From assembly GCF_016862115.1 (NCBI RefSeq), contig NZ_BOMI01000082.1, forward strand, positions 114,257-178,256: DNA of 64,000 nt, written 5' to 3'. Below, piece by piece: positions 57,244 to 64,000 of the stretch. The position numbers and the translations under genes were made by a program. Numbering within the stretch: position 1 is the first letter of the stretch; every line of letters begins with the position of its first letter. The stretch is from Paractinoplanes deccanensis (lineage in GTDB: Bacteria; Actinomycetota; Actinomycetes; Mycobacteriales; Micromonosporaceae). The notes under the pieces were generated by a model. That model did not search any database and had not been told where the DNA came from. It was given only the letters and a program-made list of their open reading frames with translations.

Positions 57244-59496
57244 ATGGCAGGGCTCGCGCGGGTGGGCGATGCTGGTCACGTGACCACCCCGCAGAACCTC
57301 GACGAGCGTTTCCGCGACGCGGTGTCGGCGCTGCCGCCGGCCGGCGACCGGCGCGCGCCCGGCGACGCCGTCCGCGACGGCTCCACCCTCACCGGCGCGC
57401 GCGCCGCCGAGCTCTTCGACGCCCAGCTCGCCAGCCGGCATCTCGACCTCGCGGCCCGGTGGCTGCGCAGCTTCAACGAGGGCTTCTACACCATCGGGTC
57501 GTCCGGACACGAAGGAAACGCGGCGGTCGCGGCCGCGCTGCTGCCCACCGACCCGGCCCTGCTCCACTACCGGTCCGCCGCGTTCTTCTGCGCCCGCGCC
57601 AAGAGCCTGCCCGACGCCGCCCGTGACGTGCTGCGCGGCGTCGTCGCCTCGGCCCGCGAGCCCATCGCCGGCGGCCGCCACAAGGTCTTCGGCAGCGCCG
57701 AGCTGAACATCATCCCGACCACGTCCACGATCGCCTCCCACCTGCCGAGAGCGGTCGGCCTGGCGTTCTCGCTGGGCCGTTCCTCGCGCGAGGCCATCGC
57801 GGCCGCCTCCTTCGGGGACGCGTCGATCAACCACGCGGCGGCCACGGCGGCGCTCAACTCCGCCGGATGGCTCGAGCACTCCGGCGTACCGCTGCCCCTG
57901 CTGTTGATCTGTGAGGACAACGGGCTGGGCATCAGCGTGCCGTCGCCCGAGGGCTGGGTGGCCGCGATGCTCCGGTCCCGGCCGGGCCTGCGCTACACGG
58001 CGGCCGACGGGTGCGATCTGGCGGCCACCTACGACGCCGCGACCGAGGCGGCGGGATACGTGCGCCGCGAGCGCCGGCCGGCCGTCCTGCACCTGTCCAC
58101 GGTGCGGCTGATGGGCCACGCCGGCGCCGACGCCGAGGCCGCCTACCGCCCCGCCGACGACATCAAACGCGACCTCGAACGCGACCCGCTCGTCGCCACG
58201 GCCCGCATGCTCGTCGCCGCCGGCCTGATGGCCCCCGACGAGGTGATCGCCCGCTACGACGAGGTGGGCTGGCAGGTGCGTAAGGTCGCCGAGGAGGTGC
58301 TCGGCGAGCCCAAGCTCACCACGGTCGCCGAGATCGTCGCGCCGCTCGCCCCGCGCCGCCCCCTGCGCTCCGCCCACCACATCACCGAGGCGGCCACCCG
58401 GGCGCTCGGCCCCGGCGCGGCGGCCCGCCGGCAGGTCTTCGGCGGCAAGCTGCCCGAGAACGCGGGACCGCTCACCCTCGCCCAGACCATCAACGCCACC
58501 CTCACCGACGCGCTCGCGATCGACCCCGGCGTCCTGGTCTTCGGCGAGGACGTGGGCCGCAAGGGCGGCGTCTACGGCGTCACCAAGCACCTCCAGGAGC
58601 GCTTCGGCGCCGACCGGGTCTTCGACACCCTGCTCGACGAGACCACGATCCTCGGCCTGGCGCTCGGCGCCGGCCTCGACGGGCGGCTCCCCGTCCCCGA
58701 GATCCAATACCTGGCCTACCTGCACAACGCCGAGGACCAGTTGCGGGGCGAGGCGGCCACGATGTCGTTCTTCTCGTCGGGCGCCTACAAGAACCCGATG
58801 GTGGTACGCGTCGCCGGGCTCGCCTACCAGCAGACGTTCGGCGGCCACTTCCACAACGACAACTCGGTCGCCGTGCTCCGCGACGTGCCGGGCCTCGTGC
58901 TCGCCGTGCCCGCCCGGGCGAGCGACGCCGCGCCGATGCTGCGGTCCTGCCTGGCGTCCGCGGCGGTCGACGGCAGCGTCTGCGTGTTCCTCGAGCCGAT
59001 CGCGCTCTACCACACCCGCGACCTGCACGAGCAGGGCGACGGCGCGTGGATGGCCCCGTACGCGGGCCCGACGTCCTGGTCCGGCGAGCACGTGCCGATC
59101 GGCCGCGCCCGCACCTACCCCGTCGGCGACGCGTCCGACCTGACCATCATCACGTACGGCAACGGCCTGCGGATGTCGCTGCGGGTCGCCGCCCGCCTCG
59201 CCGAGCAGGGCTTCGGATCCCGAGTGGTGGACCTCCGCTGGATTTCCCCCCTGCCCGTGAACGACCTGGTGAGAGAGGCCGCCGCGACCGGCCGCGTGCT
59301 CATCGTCGACGAGACCCGCCGATCCGGGGGAGTCGGCGAGGGAGTCCTCGCGGCCCTGGTCGACGGCGGTTTCGTAGGCTCCGCCAGGAGGATCGCCTCG
59401 GCGGATTCGCTGATTCCGCTGGGTCCGGCCGCACAACAGGTGCTGGTGGGGGAGGATGCCATCACACAGGGTGCCCACACCCTGCTGGCGCGGTAA
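57244..59496 (+). CDS. 2-oxoacid dehydrogenase E1, alpha and beta subunits fused
   Basis: 750 residues. The alpha half (about 60-350) has 'SFNEGFYTIGSSGHEGNAAV', 'HLPRAVGLAFSLGRSSREAI' and the thiamine diphosphate motif 'SFGDASINHAAATAALNSAG' with 'LICEDNGLGISVPS'. The beta half (about 400-745) has 'LTLAQTINATLTDALAIDPG', 'LVFGEDVGRKGGVYGVTKHL', 'HNAEDQLRGEAATMSFFSSG' and 'LIVDETRRSGGVGEGVLAAL'. It resembles branched-chain 2-oxoacid dehydrogenase E1 in a single chain. No E2 gene is adjacent, so it must borrow one from elsewhere. ATG 57244 or GTG 57280 may be the start. It sits between the Fn3 gene and DUF3052, interrupting the usual aceE-DUF3052 order. Confidence 0.9.
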   Translation: MAGLARVGDAGHVTTPQNLDERFRDAVSALPPAGDRRAPGDAVRDGSTLTGARAAELFDAQLASRHLDLAARWLRSFNEGFYTIGSSGHEGNAAVAAALLPTDPALLHYRSAAFFCARAKSLPDAARDVLRGVVASAREPIAGGRHKVFGSAELNIIPTTSTIASHLPRAVGLAFSLGRSSREAIAAASFGDASINHAAATAALNSAGWLEHSGVPLPLLLICEDNGLGISVPSPEGWVAAMLRSRPGLRYTAADGCDLAATYDAATEAAGYVRRERRPAVLHLSTVRLMGHAGADAEAAYRPADDIKRDLERDPLVATARMLVAAGLMAPDEVIARYDEVGWQVRKVAEEVLGEPKLTTVAEIVAPLAPRRPLRSAHHITEAATRALGPGAAARRQVFGGKLPENAGPLTLAQTINATLTDALAIDPGVLVFGEDVGRKGGVYGVTKHLQERFGADRVFDTLLDETTILGLALGAGLDGRLPVPEIQYLAYLHNAEDQLRGEAATMSFFSSGAYKNPMVVRVAGLAYQQTFGGHFHNDNSVAVLRDVPGLVLAVPARASDAAPMLRSCLASAAVDGSVCVFLEPIALYHTRDLHEQGDGAWMAPYAGPTSWSGEHVPIGRARTYPVGDASDLTIITYGNGLRMSLRVAARLAEQGFGSRVVDLRWISPLPVNDLVREAAATGRVLIVDETRRSGGVGEGVLAALVDGGFVGSARRIASADSLIPLGPAAQQVLVGEDAITQGAHTLLAR

Positions 59497-59595
59497 ATTG
59501 CCTCACACTCGGTGCGCCACTTGCGCCGGGGCGCGCAAGTGTGTGGACTACCCCCAGGTTCAAGCACCGATTTTCTTACTAGGAGGACTCAGACA

Positions 59596-60027
59596 GTGAG
59601 CGCGACCGCTGGTCAGGCCGACGGCGTACGCAGCCTGGCGGACCGGTTCGGCTTCGAGCCGAACATGGTGGTCATGGAGATGGGCTACGACGACGACGTC
59701 GACGAGGCCCTCCGTGACGCCCTGACCGAACGCGTCGGCGAGTTGGTCGACGAGGACACCGACGAGGTCGTCGACGCGGTGCTGCTGTGGTACCGCGACG
59801 GCGACGGAGACCTCTTCGAACTGCTCACCGACGCCCTGGGCCCCCTCGCCGACAACGGCGTGGTGTGGCTGCTGACCCCCAAGGCCGGCCGTGACGGCCA
59901 CGTCGAACCGAGCGAGATCAGCGAGTCCGCCCCCACGGCGGGTCTCCAGCAGACCTCGACGGTCAACGCCGGCAAGGACTGGACCGGGGCCCGCCTGGTC
60001 TCCCCCAGGGGTGCGAAGAAGAAGTAG
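59596..60027 (+). CDS. DUF3052 family protein
   Basis: 143 residues with the family opening 'DRFGFEPNMVVMEMGYDDDV', an acidic helix ('ELVDEDTDEVVDAVLLWYRD'), 'GVVWLLTPKAGRDGHVEPSE' and a basic tail. The fold resembles a methyltransferase-like sandwich lacking cofactor motifs; the function is unknown. In other actinomycetes it sits by aceE and a peroxiredoxin, as it nearly does here. GTG 59596 has AGGAGG at 59581-59586. A hairpin follows at 60051-60073. Confidence 0.93.
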   Translation: MSATAGQADGVRSLADRFGFEPNMVVMEMGYDDDVDEALRDALTERVGELVDEDTDEVVDAVLLWYRDGDGDLFELLTDALGPLADNGVVWLLTPKAGRDGHVEPSEISESAPTAGLQQTSTVNAGKDWTGARLVSPRGAKKK

Positions 60028-60050
60028 CTCACTGCCCTTTCCTCGTGACA

Positions 60051-60073
60051 GCCGGCGCCCCGGGGGCGCCGGC
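60051..60073 (+). terminator. Hairpin between DUF3052 gene and peroxiredoxin gene
   Basis: GCCGGCGCCC CGG GGGCGCCGGC is a perfect 10-bp stem with a 3-base loop. It has no T tract and may attenuate rather than end transcription. Confidence 0.55.
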
Positions 60074-60090
60074 CGGTTAGGGTTGTGCCC

Positions 60091-60546
60091 ATGCCGCTAC
60101 CCGTCGGCGCCGAGGCGCCCGACTTCTCCCTGAAAGACCAGAACAATCAGGTCGTACGCCTGAGCGACTTCCACGGTCGCAAAGCGGTCCTGCTGGTCTT
60201 CTACCCGTTCACCTTCACCGGCACCTGCCAAGGCGAACTGGCGGCAGTGCGGGACAACCTGGACGCCTTCCAGAACGAGCGAGTGCAGGTCCTGGCCGTC
60301 AGCGTCGACTCGGTCTACAGCCACAAGGTCTGGGCGAGCCAGGAAGGATTCGACTTCCCGCTCCTCGCCGACTTCTGGCCCCACGGCGAAGTGGCCCGGG
60401 CCTACGAGGTCTTCCACGAGGAAGGCGGCATGGCCAACCGAGGCACCTTTCTGGTAGACCCGGCCGGCACCATCCAATACTCCGAGATGATCGGCCCAGG
60501 CGAATCCCGCGACGTGAAAGCCTGGCTGGCCGCGGTCAGAGCCTGA
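60091..60546 (+). CDS. Peroxiredoxin, AhpE type (1-Cys)
   Basis: 151 residues. The peroxidatic Cys46 lies in 'FYPFTFTGTCQGELAAVRD' (TxxC form T-G-T-C). It is the only cysteine, so resolution must use an external thiol such as mycoredoxin/mycothiol, as for mycobacterial AhpE. 'VLAVSVDSVYSHKVWASQEG' and 'ANRGTFLVDPAGTIQYSEMI' complete the fold. It reduces peroxides in the cytosol. ATG 60091 is preferred to GTG 60085. It is followed by tRNA-Val, the order also seen in other actinomycetes. Confidence 0.92.
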   Translation: MPLPVGAEAPDFSLKDQNNQVVRLSDFHGRKAVLLVFYPFTFTGTCQGELAAVRDNLDAFQNERVQVLAVSVDSVYSHKVWASQEGFDFPLLADFWPHGEVARAYEVFHEEGGMANRGTFLVDPAGTIQYSEMIGPGESRDVKAWLAAVRA

Positions 60547-60589
60547 AATCACCCCAAGGTACGATGGCGGCTCCGGCATCACGAGAGCC

Positions 60590-60661
60590 GGGCGCGTAGC
60601 TCAGTGGGAGAGCACTCGCCTTACAAGCGAGGGGTCGTAGGTTCGAAACCTACCGCGCCCA
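60590..60661 (+). tRNA. tRNA-Val (anticodon UAC)
   Basis: Complete cloverleaf: acceptor GGGCGCG/CGCGCCC, D arm GCTC-AGTGGGA-GAGC, anticodon arm CTCGC-CTTACAA-GCGAG with anticodon TAC at 60622-60624, T arm GTAGG-TTCGAAA-CCTAC, discriminator A at 60661. CCA is not encoded. Confidence 0.97.
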
Positions 60662-61885
60662 CGAGACTGGGGCTGCCCCCTGTCCGCGGGGTGCGCGGAC
60701 CTGGCAGTCTCGTCATTCCTGCTCCGGGGCCGAGCCCCGGAAACCCCACGTTCCATACGGTCGCGCTCCGGGGTGGCTCGTCGGCTGGCGCCGACGTCGG
60801 GGGGTTTTGCGGCTTTGCCGCTTGGGGGCTCTCGGTGCTCTGAGCTGACGTGCGTTAGTTCTTCTCGTTCCGCGGTTATCGCCGGGTGCGGCTGTCGTTC
60901 TTGCAGCCGTGGTTTTGGGGTGCTTGTGGCTCCGCCCGTTGCGGTCCTGGCGACCTGTGGCGGTGGGGCTCCTTGCCCCGGTTTTCTCCTTGCGTGGTTT
61001 TGTCCTTGCTGTGGCTGGGGTTTTGCCCCGGTCGCTGGTCGCTTCCTTGTGTGGTTGCCTCCTGGGAGGGCTGCCTCCTCGTGTGGGTCGGTCCTTGGCG
61101 CGGTCGCCTTCTTGCGGAGGTCGCCTTGGCGCGCGGGCCCTGTTTTTGGGCCCCGTGCCTCTTTGCGCGCTTGCCTTTCGCGTGGTCGCCTTGTTGCGCG
61201 GCTTTGTCTTTGCCGGGGACCTCGGTGGTCTTTTCGCGTGGCCTCCTTTTCGTGCGGCCTTGTCCTTGCCTCAGACCCGGGTTGTCTCGTCCGTTCCCCT
61301 CCTCGCCCGGTTCCCTCCTCGCGCGGCCCCTTCCTTGCGGCCACCATTCCCCGCCTCCTCATCCCTGGCCCGGCCTCGGCCCGGCCCGGGCTTCTCTCCG
61401 GGCTCCTCTCCGGCCTCGTCCCGGCCCCGGCCCCGTCCCGGCCGCCCTGCTCCGTCCCGGCCCCGGCCTCGGCTCCGCCCCGCCCGGCTCCGCCCGGCCC
61501 CGACCCTCGCCCCCGGCTCCGCCCCCGCCCCGGCCGCCCGGCCCCGTCCCGGCTCCGCCCTCGCCTGGCTCCGCCCCGCCCCGGCCCTCGCCCCGGCTCC
61601 GCCCCCGCCCCGGCCGCCCGGCCCCCGGCCTCGGCCCTCGCCCCGGCTCCGCCCCGTCCCGGCCGCCCGGCTCTGTCCAGCCCCGCCCCGGCCCGTTTGT
61701 GGGCTGGGGTCCTTGCTGTGGGCTCGGTCGCGTTGGGCTGGGTTTTCCTGCGGTCTCTCGGGGGCCTCTGCTGACTGGGGGGAGTGCCGGAAATATCGGG
61801 TTTCATCTGGTTAACGTGGGAGGGTGCGGGTCTGGCCTCGGTGGGCTTGGGCTTGCGGTGGTGTCTGGGGGACGGGGTGGGGCTG
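60662..61885. other. Low-complexity, strand-asymmetric region without a gene
   Basis: About 1.2 kb. Bases 60850-61320 are T/G-rich with many TTGCG and CCTTG words. Bases 61370-61690 are almost purely C with G and T: CCGGC, CTCCGCCC and CGGCCCTCGC words are repeated in irregular order, with very little A. Several frames stay open on both strands as a result. Nothing resembling a protein family was seen. Confidence 0.6.
61375..61690. repeat. C-rich degenerate repeat block
   Basis: Irregular tandem copies of GGCTCCGCCC(C) and CCCGGCC(CTCG) words on the plus strand. For example CGGCTCCGCCCCCGCCCCGG occurs at about 61513 and again near 61591. The near absence of A makes it a strong skew signal. 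Confidence 0.75.
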
Positions 61886-62260
61886 GTGCATGCTCGGCAC
61901 GTGTTGGGGGTTGAGGCTGGGCGGGGGTATTCGGTGGTGTTGCCGGTTCGGCGGTGGCTGCTTGTGGAGAAGGTTCTGGACGACCTTGAGAGTGTTGAAG
62001 GCGATCTGGAGCTGGACCGGAGTGTGGCGCGGGCGGTTCGGGCCGGTGTCTATGGGGACGATCTGCGGCCGCTGCCGGGGGATCGGGTGGTGACGGTGGA
62101 GCTGACCGGGCGGCAGTGTCAGCTTGTGGCGGATTCGCTGGCGCACAGTGCGGCGCTGGCGGACACCGCTAGTCACGGCGGCGATCGCCGGCTCGGGGAG
62201 AGCGGGTCGGAGACCTGGGATCTGCTTCGGGTGCTGGATGCGCAGCTCAGGCGCCGGTGA
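61886..62260 (+). CDS. Hypothetical protein
   Basis: 124 residues from GTG 61886. 'YSVVLPVRRWLLVEKVLDDL' then 'ESVEGDLELDRSVARAVRAG' and 'VVTVELTGRQCQLVADSLAH' suggest a soluble, mixed alpha/beta protein with an N-terminal strand. The upstream open part (to 61784) is poor and overlaps low-complexity DNA. GGGG-rich sequence precedes the chosen start. No family was recognised. Confidence 0.55.
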   Translation: MHARHVLGVEAGRGYSVVLPVRRWLLVEKVLDDLESVEGDLELDRSVARAVRAGVYGDDLRPLPGDRVVTVELTGRQCQLVADSLAHSAALADTASHGGDRRLGESGSETWDLLRVLDAQLRRR

Positions 62261-62377
62261 GGGCTTGTCGGATCACGGACGGTAAGGGTGTCGGCGCGGA
62301 TCCTGGTGGGAGTCTGGCGTTCGCACAGCATCGCAGTCATTCGTGGGCCGTAGCTCGTCGACAGGCGGTCGCGTCAC

Positions 62378-62686
62378 ATGCCCGAGCTTTCTCCTGATCT
62401 TTTCCAGCGCTGGTATCACTCCTTCGAGGAGGACACCGACGACGAGGCGGTCTACCGGCCGGCGGACTTTCCGTTCCCGCCGCGGCGGGCGCCCCGGGAC
62501 AGCCTCGAGTTCCGGCCGGGGGGCGGCTACATCGAGTACGTGGCGGGGCCGGCGGACAAGTCGGCGCCGAGCCGGGGCAGCTGGGAGGCGGCGGACGGCG
62601 ACACGGTCCGGGTGCGTGCGGGCGCGGGTCCGCGCCTGCTGCACATCACGGCGCACGACGGGCAGGTGCTGAAGATCCGTAAGTGA
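62378..62686 (+). CDS. Hypothetical protein next to the metalloprotease
   Basis: 102 residues. An acidic N-terminus ('LFQRWYHSFEEDTDDEAVYR') precedes a beta-rich part ('DSLEFRPGGGYIEYVAGPAD', 'DTVRVRAGAGPRLLHITAHD') of the kind found in small lipocalin-like proteins. No signal peptide. Its stop is 10 bases before the metalloprotease start on the same strand, so the two are likely one operon. It could bind or hold the protease; this is inferred from position only. Confidence 0.65.
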   Translation: MPELSPDLFQRWYHSFEEDTDDEAVYRPADFPFPPRRAPRDSLEFRPGGGYIEYVAGPADKSAPSRGSWEAADGDTVRVRAGAGPRLLHITAHDGQVLKIRK

Positions 62687-62696
62687 ACGACAGGAG

Positions 62697-63644
62697 ATGA
62701 GTTCCGTGGACGCCGACGAGATCATCGAAGCTCCCGCACGACGCCGCTGCGCCACCGAGGACGTCCACCGCCGGCTGCTCAACGAGAGCATCGCCTACCG
62801 GGTGGCACGGACCGACATCGAGAACCTCGCCTTCGCGTACGCGACGGGGGAAGTCCGGGACGACCGCACCGAGGTCGTGAACATCCCGGTCGTCGTCCAC
62901 GTCGTCTACAACACCGAGGAGCAGAACGTCTCCAAGGAGCAGATCGACAGCCAGATCGCCGTCATCAACGAGGACTTCCGGGCCCTGAACCCGGACGTCA
63001 AGGACGTGCCCCCGGTCTGGCAGGGACTGGTGGCCGACACCAAGATCGAGTTCCACCTGGCCACTGTCGATCCGCAGGGCAACCCGACGGACGGCATCAC
63101 CCGCCGGCGGACGACCCGCACCTCCTTCGGCGGCAACGACACGGTCAAGTTCGCGGCGAGCGGCGGCACCGACGCCTGGCCCAGCGACAAGTACCTCAAC
63201 ATGTGGGTGTGCCAGCTCAACGGCGGCCTGCTCGGCTACGCCCAGTTCCCCGGCGGCCCCGCCGAGACCGACGGTGTCGTCATCACCCACACCGGCTTCG
63301 GCAAGACCGGCACGGCCCGCGCACCCTTCGACATGGGCCGCACCGCCACCCACGAGATCGGCCACTGGCTCAACCTGTTCCACATCGGCGGCGACGACGG
63401 CACCGGCTGCGGCGGCACCGACCTGGTCGCCGACACCCCCAACCAGTCCGACCAGAACGTCGGCAGGCCCACCTTTCCCCGCATCACCTGCGGCAACGGC
63501 CCCAACGGCGACATGTTCATGAACTACATGGACTACGTCGACGACGCCGCCATGTTCATGTTCACCAAGGGCCAGCTCGAACGCATCAACGCCTGCTTCG
63601 CCGGCCCCCGCCAGAGCCTGCTGGCCACCCGACCGTCCACCTGA
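62697..63644 (+). CDS. Zinc metalloprotease, M43 (pappalysin-like) family
   Basis: 315 residues. The zinc site is HEIGHWLNLFH (His219, Glu220, His223, His229), and the Met-turn is 'MFMNYMDYVDD' (about 273-283), as in M43 metzincins. 'VVNIPVVVHVVYNTEEQNVS' then 'KEQIDSQIAVINEDF' is the usual N-terminal strand-helix. Cysteine pairs flank the active site ('GTGCGGTD', 'ITCGNG'). Family members are secreted, but no signal peptide is visible, so export may be atypical or the protein may act inside. AGGAG lies directly before ATG 62697; GTG 62706, three codons on, has better spacing. Confidence 0.9.
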   Translation: MSSVDADEIIEAPARRRCATEDVHRRLLNESIAYRVARTDIENLAFAYATGEVRDDRTEVVNIPVVVHVVYNTEEQNVSKEQIDSQIAVINEDFRALNPDVKDVPPVWQGLVADTKIEFHLATVDPQGNPTDGITRRRTTRTSFGGNDTVKFAASGGTDAWPSDKYLNMWVCQLNGGLLGYAQFPGGPAETDGVVITHTGFGKTGTARAPFDMGRTATHEIGHWLNLFHIGGDDGTGCGGTDLVADTPNQSDQNVGRPTFPRITCGNGPNGDMFMNYMDYVDDAAMFMFTKGQLERINACFAGPRQSLLATRPST

Positions 63645-63949
63645 CAACGACCGGGCCCACCACCACCGCGACCGGCGCCACGGCTCACAGCCGCGAACAG
63701 GGAGGGGCCGGGCGCAACGAAGCGCCCGGCCCCGGCCGTGGTTGCTGCACGGGGTTGGGCCGCGTTGGTGGGTTCAGGGGTTCCGCGCCCGGCCCCGGCC
63801 GTGGTTGCTGCACGGGGTTGGGCCGCGTTGGTGGGTTCAGGGGCTCTGCGCCCGGCCCCGGCCGTGGTTGCTGCACGGGGTTGGGCCGCGCTGGTGTGTT
63901 CACGGGCTCCGCGCCCGGGCGTGGGGCCCGGGCACGGAGGGCCGTTGAG
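63645..63949. other. Gene-free region with 63-bp tandem repeat
   Basis: About 300 bp after the metalloprotease gene, occupied mainly by the 63-bp repeat (63722-63918). A hairpin GCCCGGGC-GTGGG-GCCCGGGC lies at 63913-63933. No convincing gene. Confidence 0.6.
63722..63918. repeat. 63-bp tandem repeat, 3.1 copies
   Basis: GCGCCCGGCCCCGGCCGTGG starts at 63722, 63785 and 63848, with a partial copy at 63911. The units differ at only a few positions. Each contains TTGCTGCACGGGGTTGGGCC. Confidence 0.92.
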
Positions 63950-64000
63950 TTACATCGGAGGCTCCCCAGCGGAGCCGGCGGAGGCGGTGCCGGGCGTGGC
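63950..64000 (-). CDS. Possible C-terminal end of a gene running off the window
   Basis: On the minus strand a frame enters from the right edge and ends in TAA (63950-63952) after 16 codons, reading ATPGTASAGSAGEPPM. The hairpin at 63913-63933 could be its terminator. Too short to judge. Confidence 0.25.
   Translation of the reverse strand, partial: ATPGTASAGSAGEPPM

Noticed and set aside
60601..61806. Minus-strand frame of about 400 codons downstream of tRNA-Val
   Set aside because: It is made of Gly/Arg/Ala low-complexity sequence from the skewed block and overlaps the tRNA gene.
60662..61885. Integrated element at tRNA-Val
   Set aside because: No integrase, transposase or repeated tRNA 3' end was seen in the window, so there is no positive evidence of integration.

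Overview
The window is a 64 kb piece of a high-GC actinomycete chromosome, most likely a member of the Micromonosporaceae (Actinoplanes-like). The evidence is the uniformly GC-rich third codon positions, GTG and TTG starts, actinobacteria-only families (DUF397, Scr1-type XRE/DUF5753 regulators, DUF6232, DUF3145, DUF3052, HelD), a PucR-type FasR beside fabD-fabH-acpP-fabF, a homodimeric aceE, and a tRNA gene without an encoded CCA. The genus is an inference. There is no sign of a prophage, transposase or CRISPR system.

Layout. 1-3.0 kb: end of a TM2 protein, a DUF6232 membrane protein and a Scr1/DUF397 regulatory cluster tied together by a shared palindromic site. 3.1-11.4 kb: formaldehyde dehydrogenase, a deleted aldo/keto reductase remnant, an orphan Tat-exported solute-binding protein, a flavoprotein, a large LuxR-family ATPase regulator, a methyltransferase and a SRPBCC protein. 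11.4-17.5 kb: a DhaK-DhaL fusion kinase coupled to a tyrosine-phosphatase-like gene, then argS behind an arginine-rich leader peptide, then an exported nucleotidase. 17.6-25.5 kb: MerR regulator, membrane Ser/Thr kinase, STAS protein, SurE overlapping a PfkB kinase, CDF metal exporter and an exported beta-propeller protein. 25.5-31.5 kb: HelD, an alpha/beta hydrolase and a beta-carbonic anhydrase, separated by islands of decaying tandem repeats.

31.7-38.7 kb is a conserved core: DUF3145, a GH3 lipoprotein, and the type II fatty-acid synthesis cluster fabF-acpP-fabH-fabD under FasR, with a candidate FasR operator between fasR and fabD. 38.8-39.5 kb is a striking array of a palindromic element (core AGCGAACGTTCGTTC) spaced about 54-55 bp or about 100 bp apart. 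40.2-43.1 kb holds a TetR regulator, a small ECF sigma-like gene, an Ala/Gly-rich bridge frame and two membrane or secreted proteins. 43.3-48.2 kb: gltX, an MFS transporter and a Cache-domain chemoreceptor.

48.3-60.7 kb is the pyruvate dehydrogenase neighbourhood: aceE, YjbQ, a giant secreted protein with 17 Fn3 domains each carrying a cysteine pair, a fused alpha-beta 2-oxoacid dehydrogenase E1, DUF3052, a 1-Cys peroxiredoxin and tRNA-Val(UAC). 60.7-61.9 kb is low-complexity, strongly strand-asymmetric DNA. The end holds two small hypothetical genes, an M43-type metalloprotease and a 63-bp tandem repeat.

The signals that look least described are the arginine-codon leader upstream of argS (13.6 kb), the phased palindrome array (38.8-39.5 kb), the shared operator of the Scr1/DUF397 cluster (0.2, 1.7 and 2.8 kb), the repeat expansion that bridges the sigma gene and its partner by 4-bp overlaps (41.4-41.7 kb), and the Cys-paired Fn3 giant (51.7-57.1 kb).
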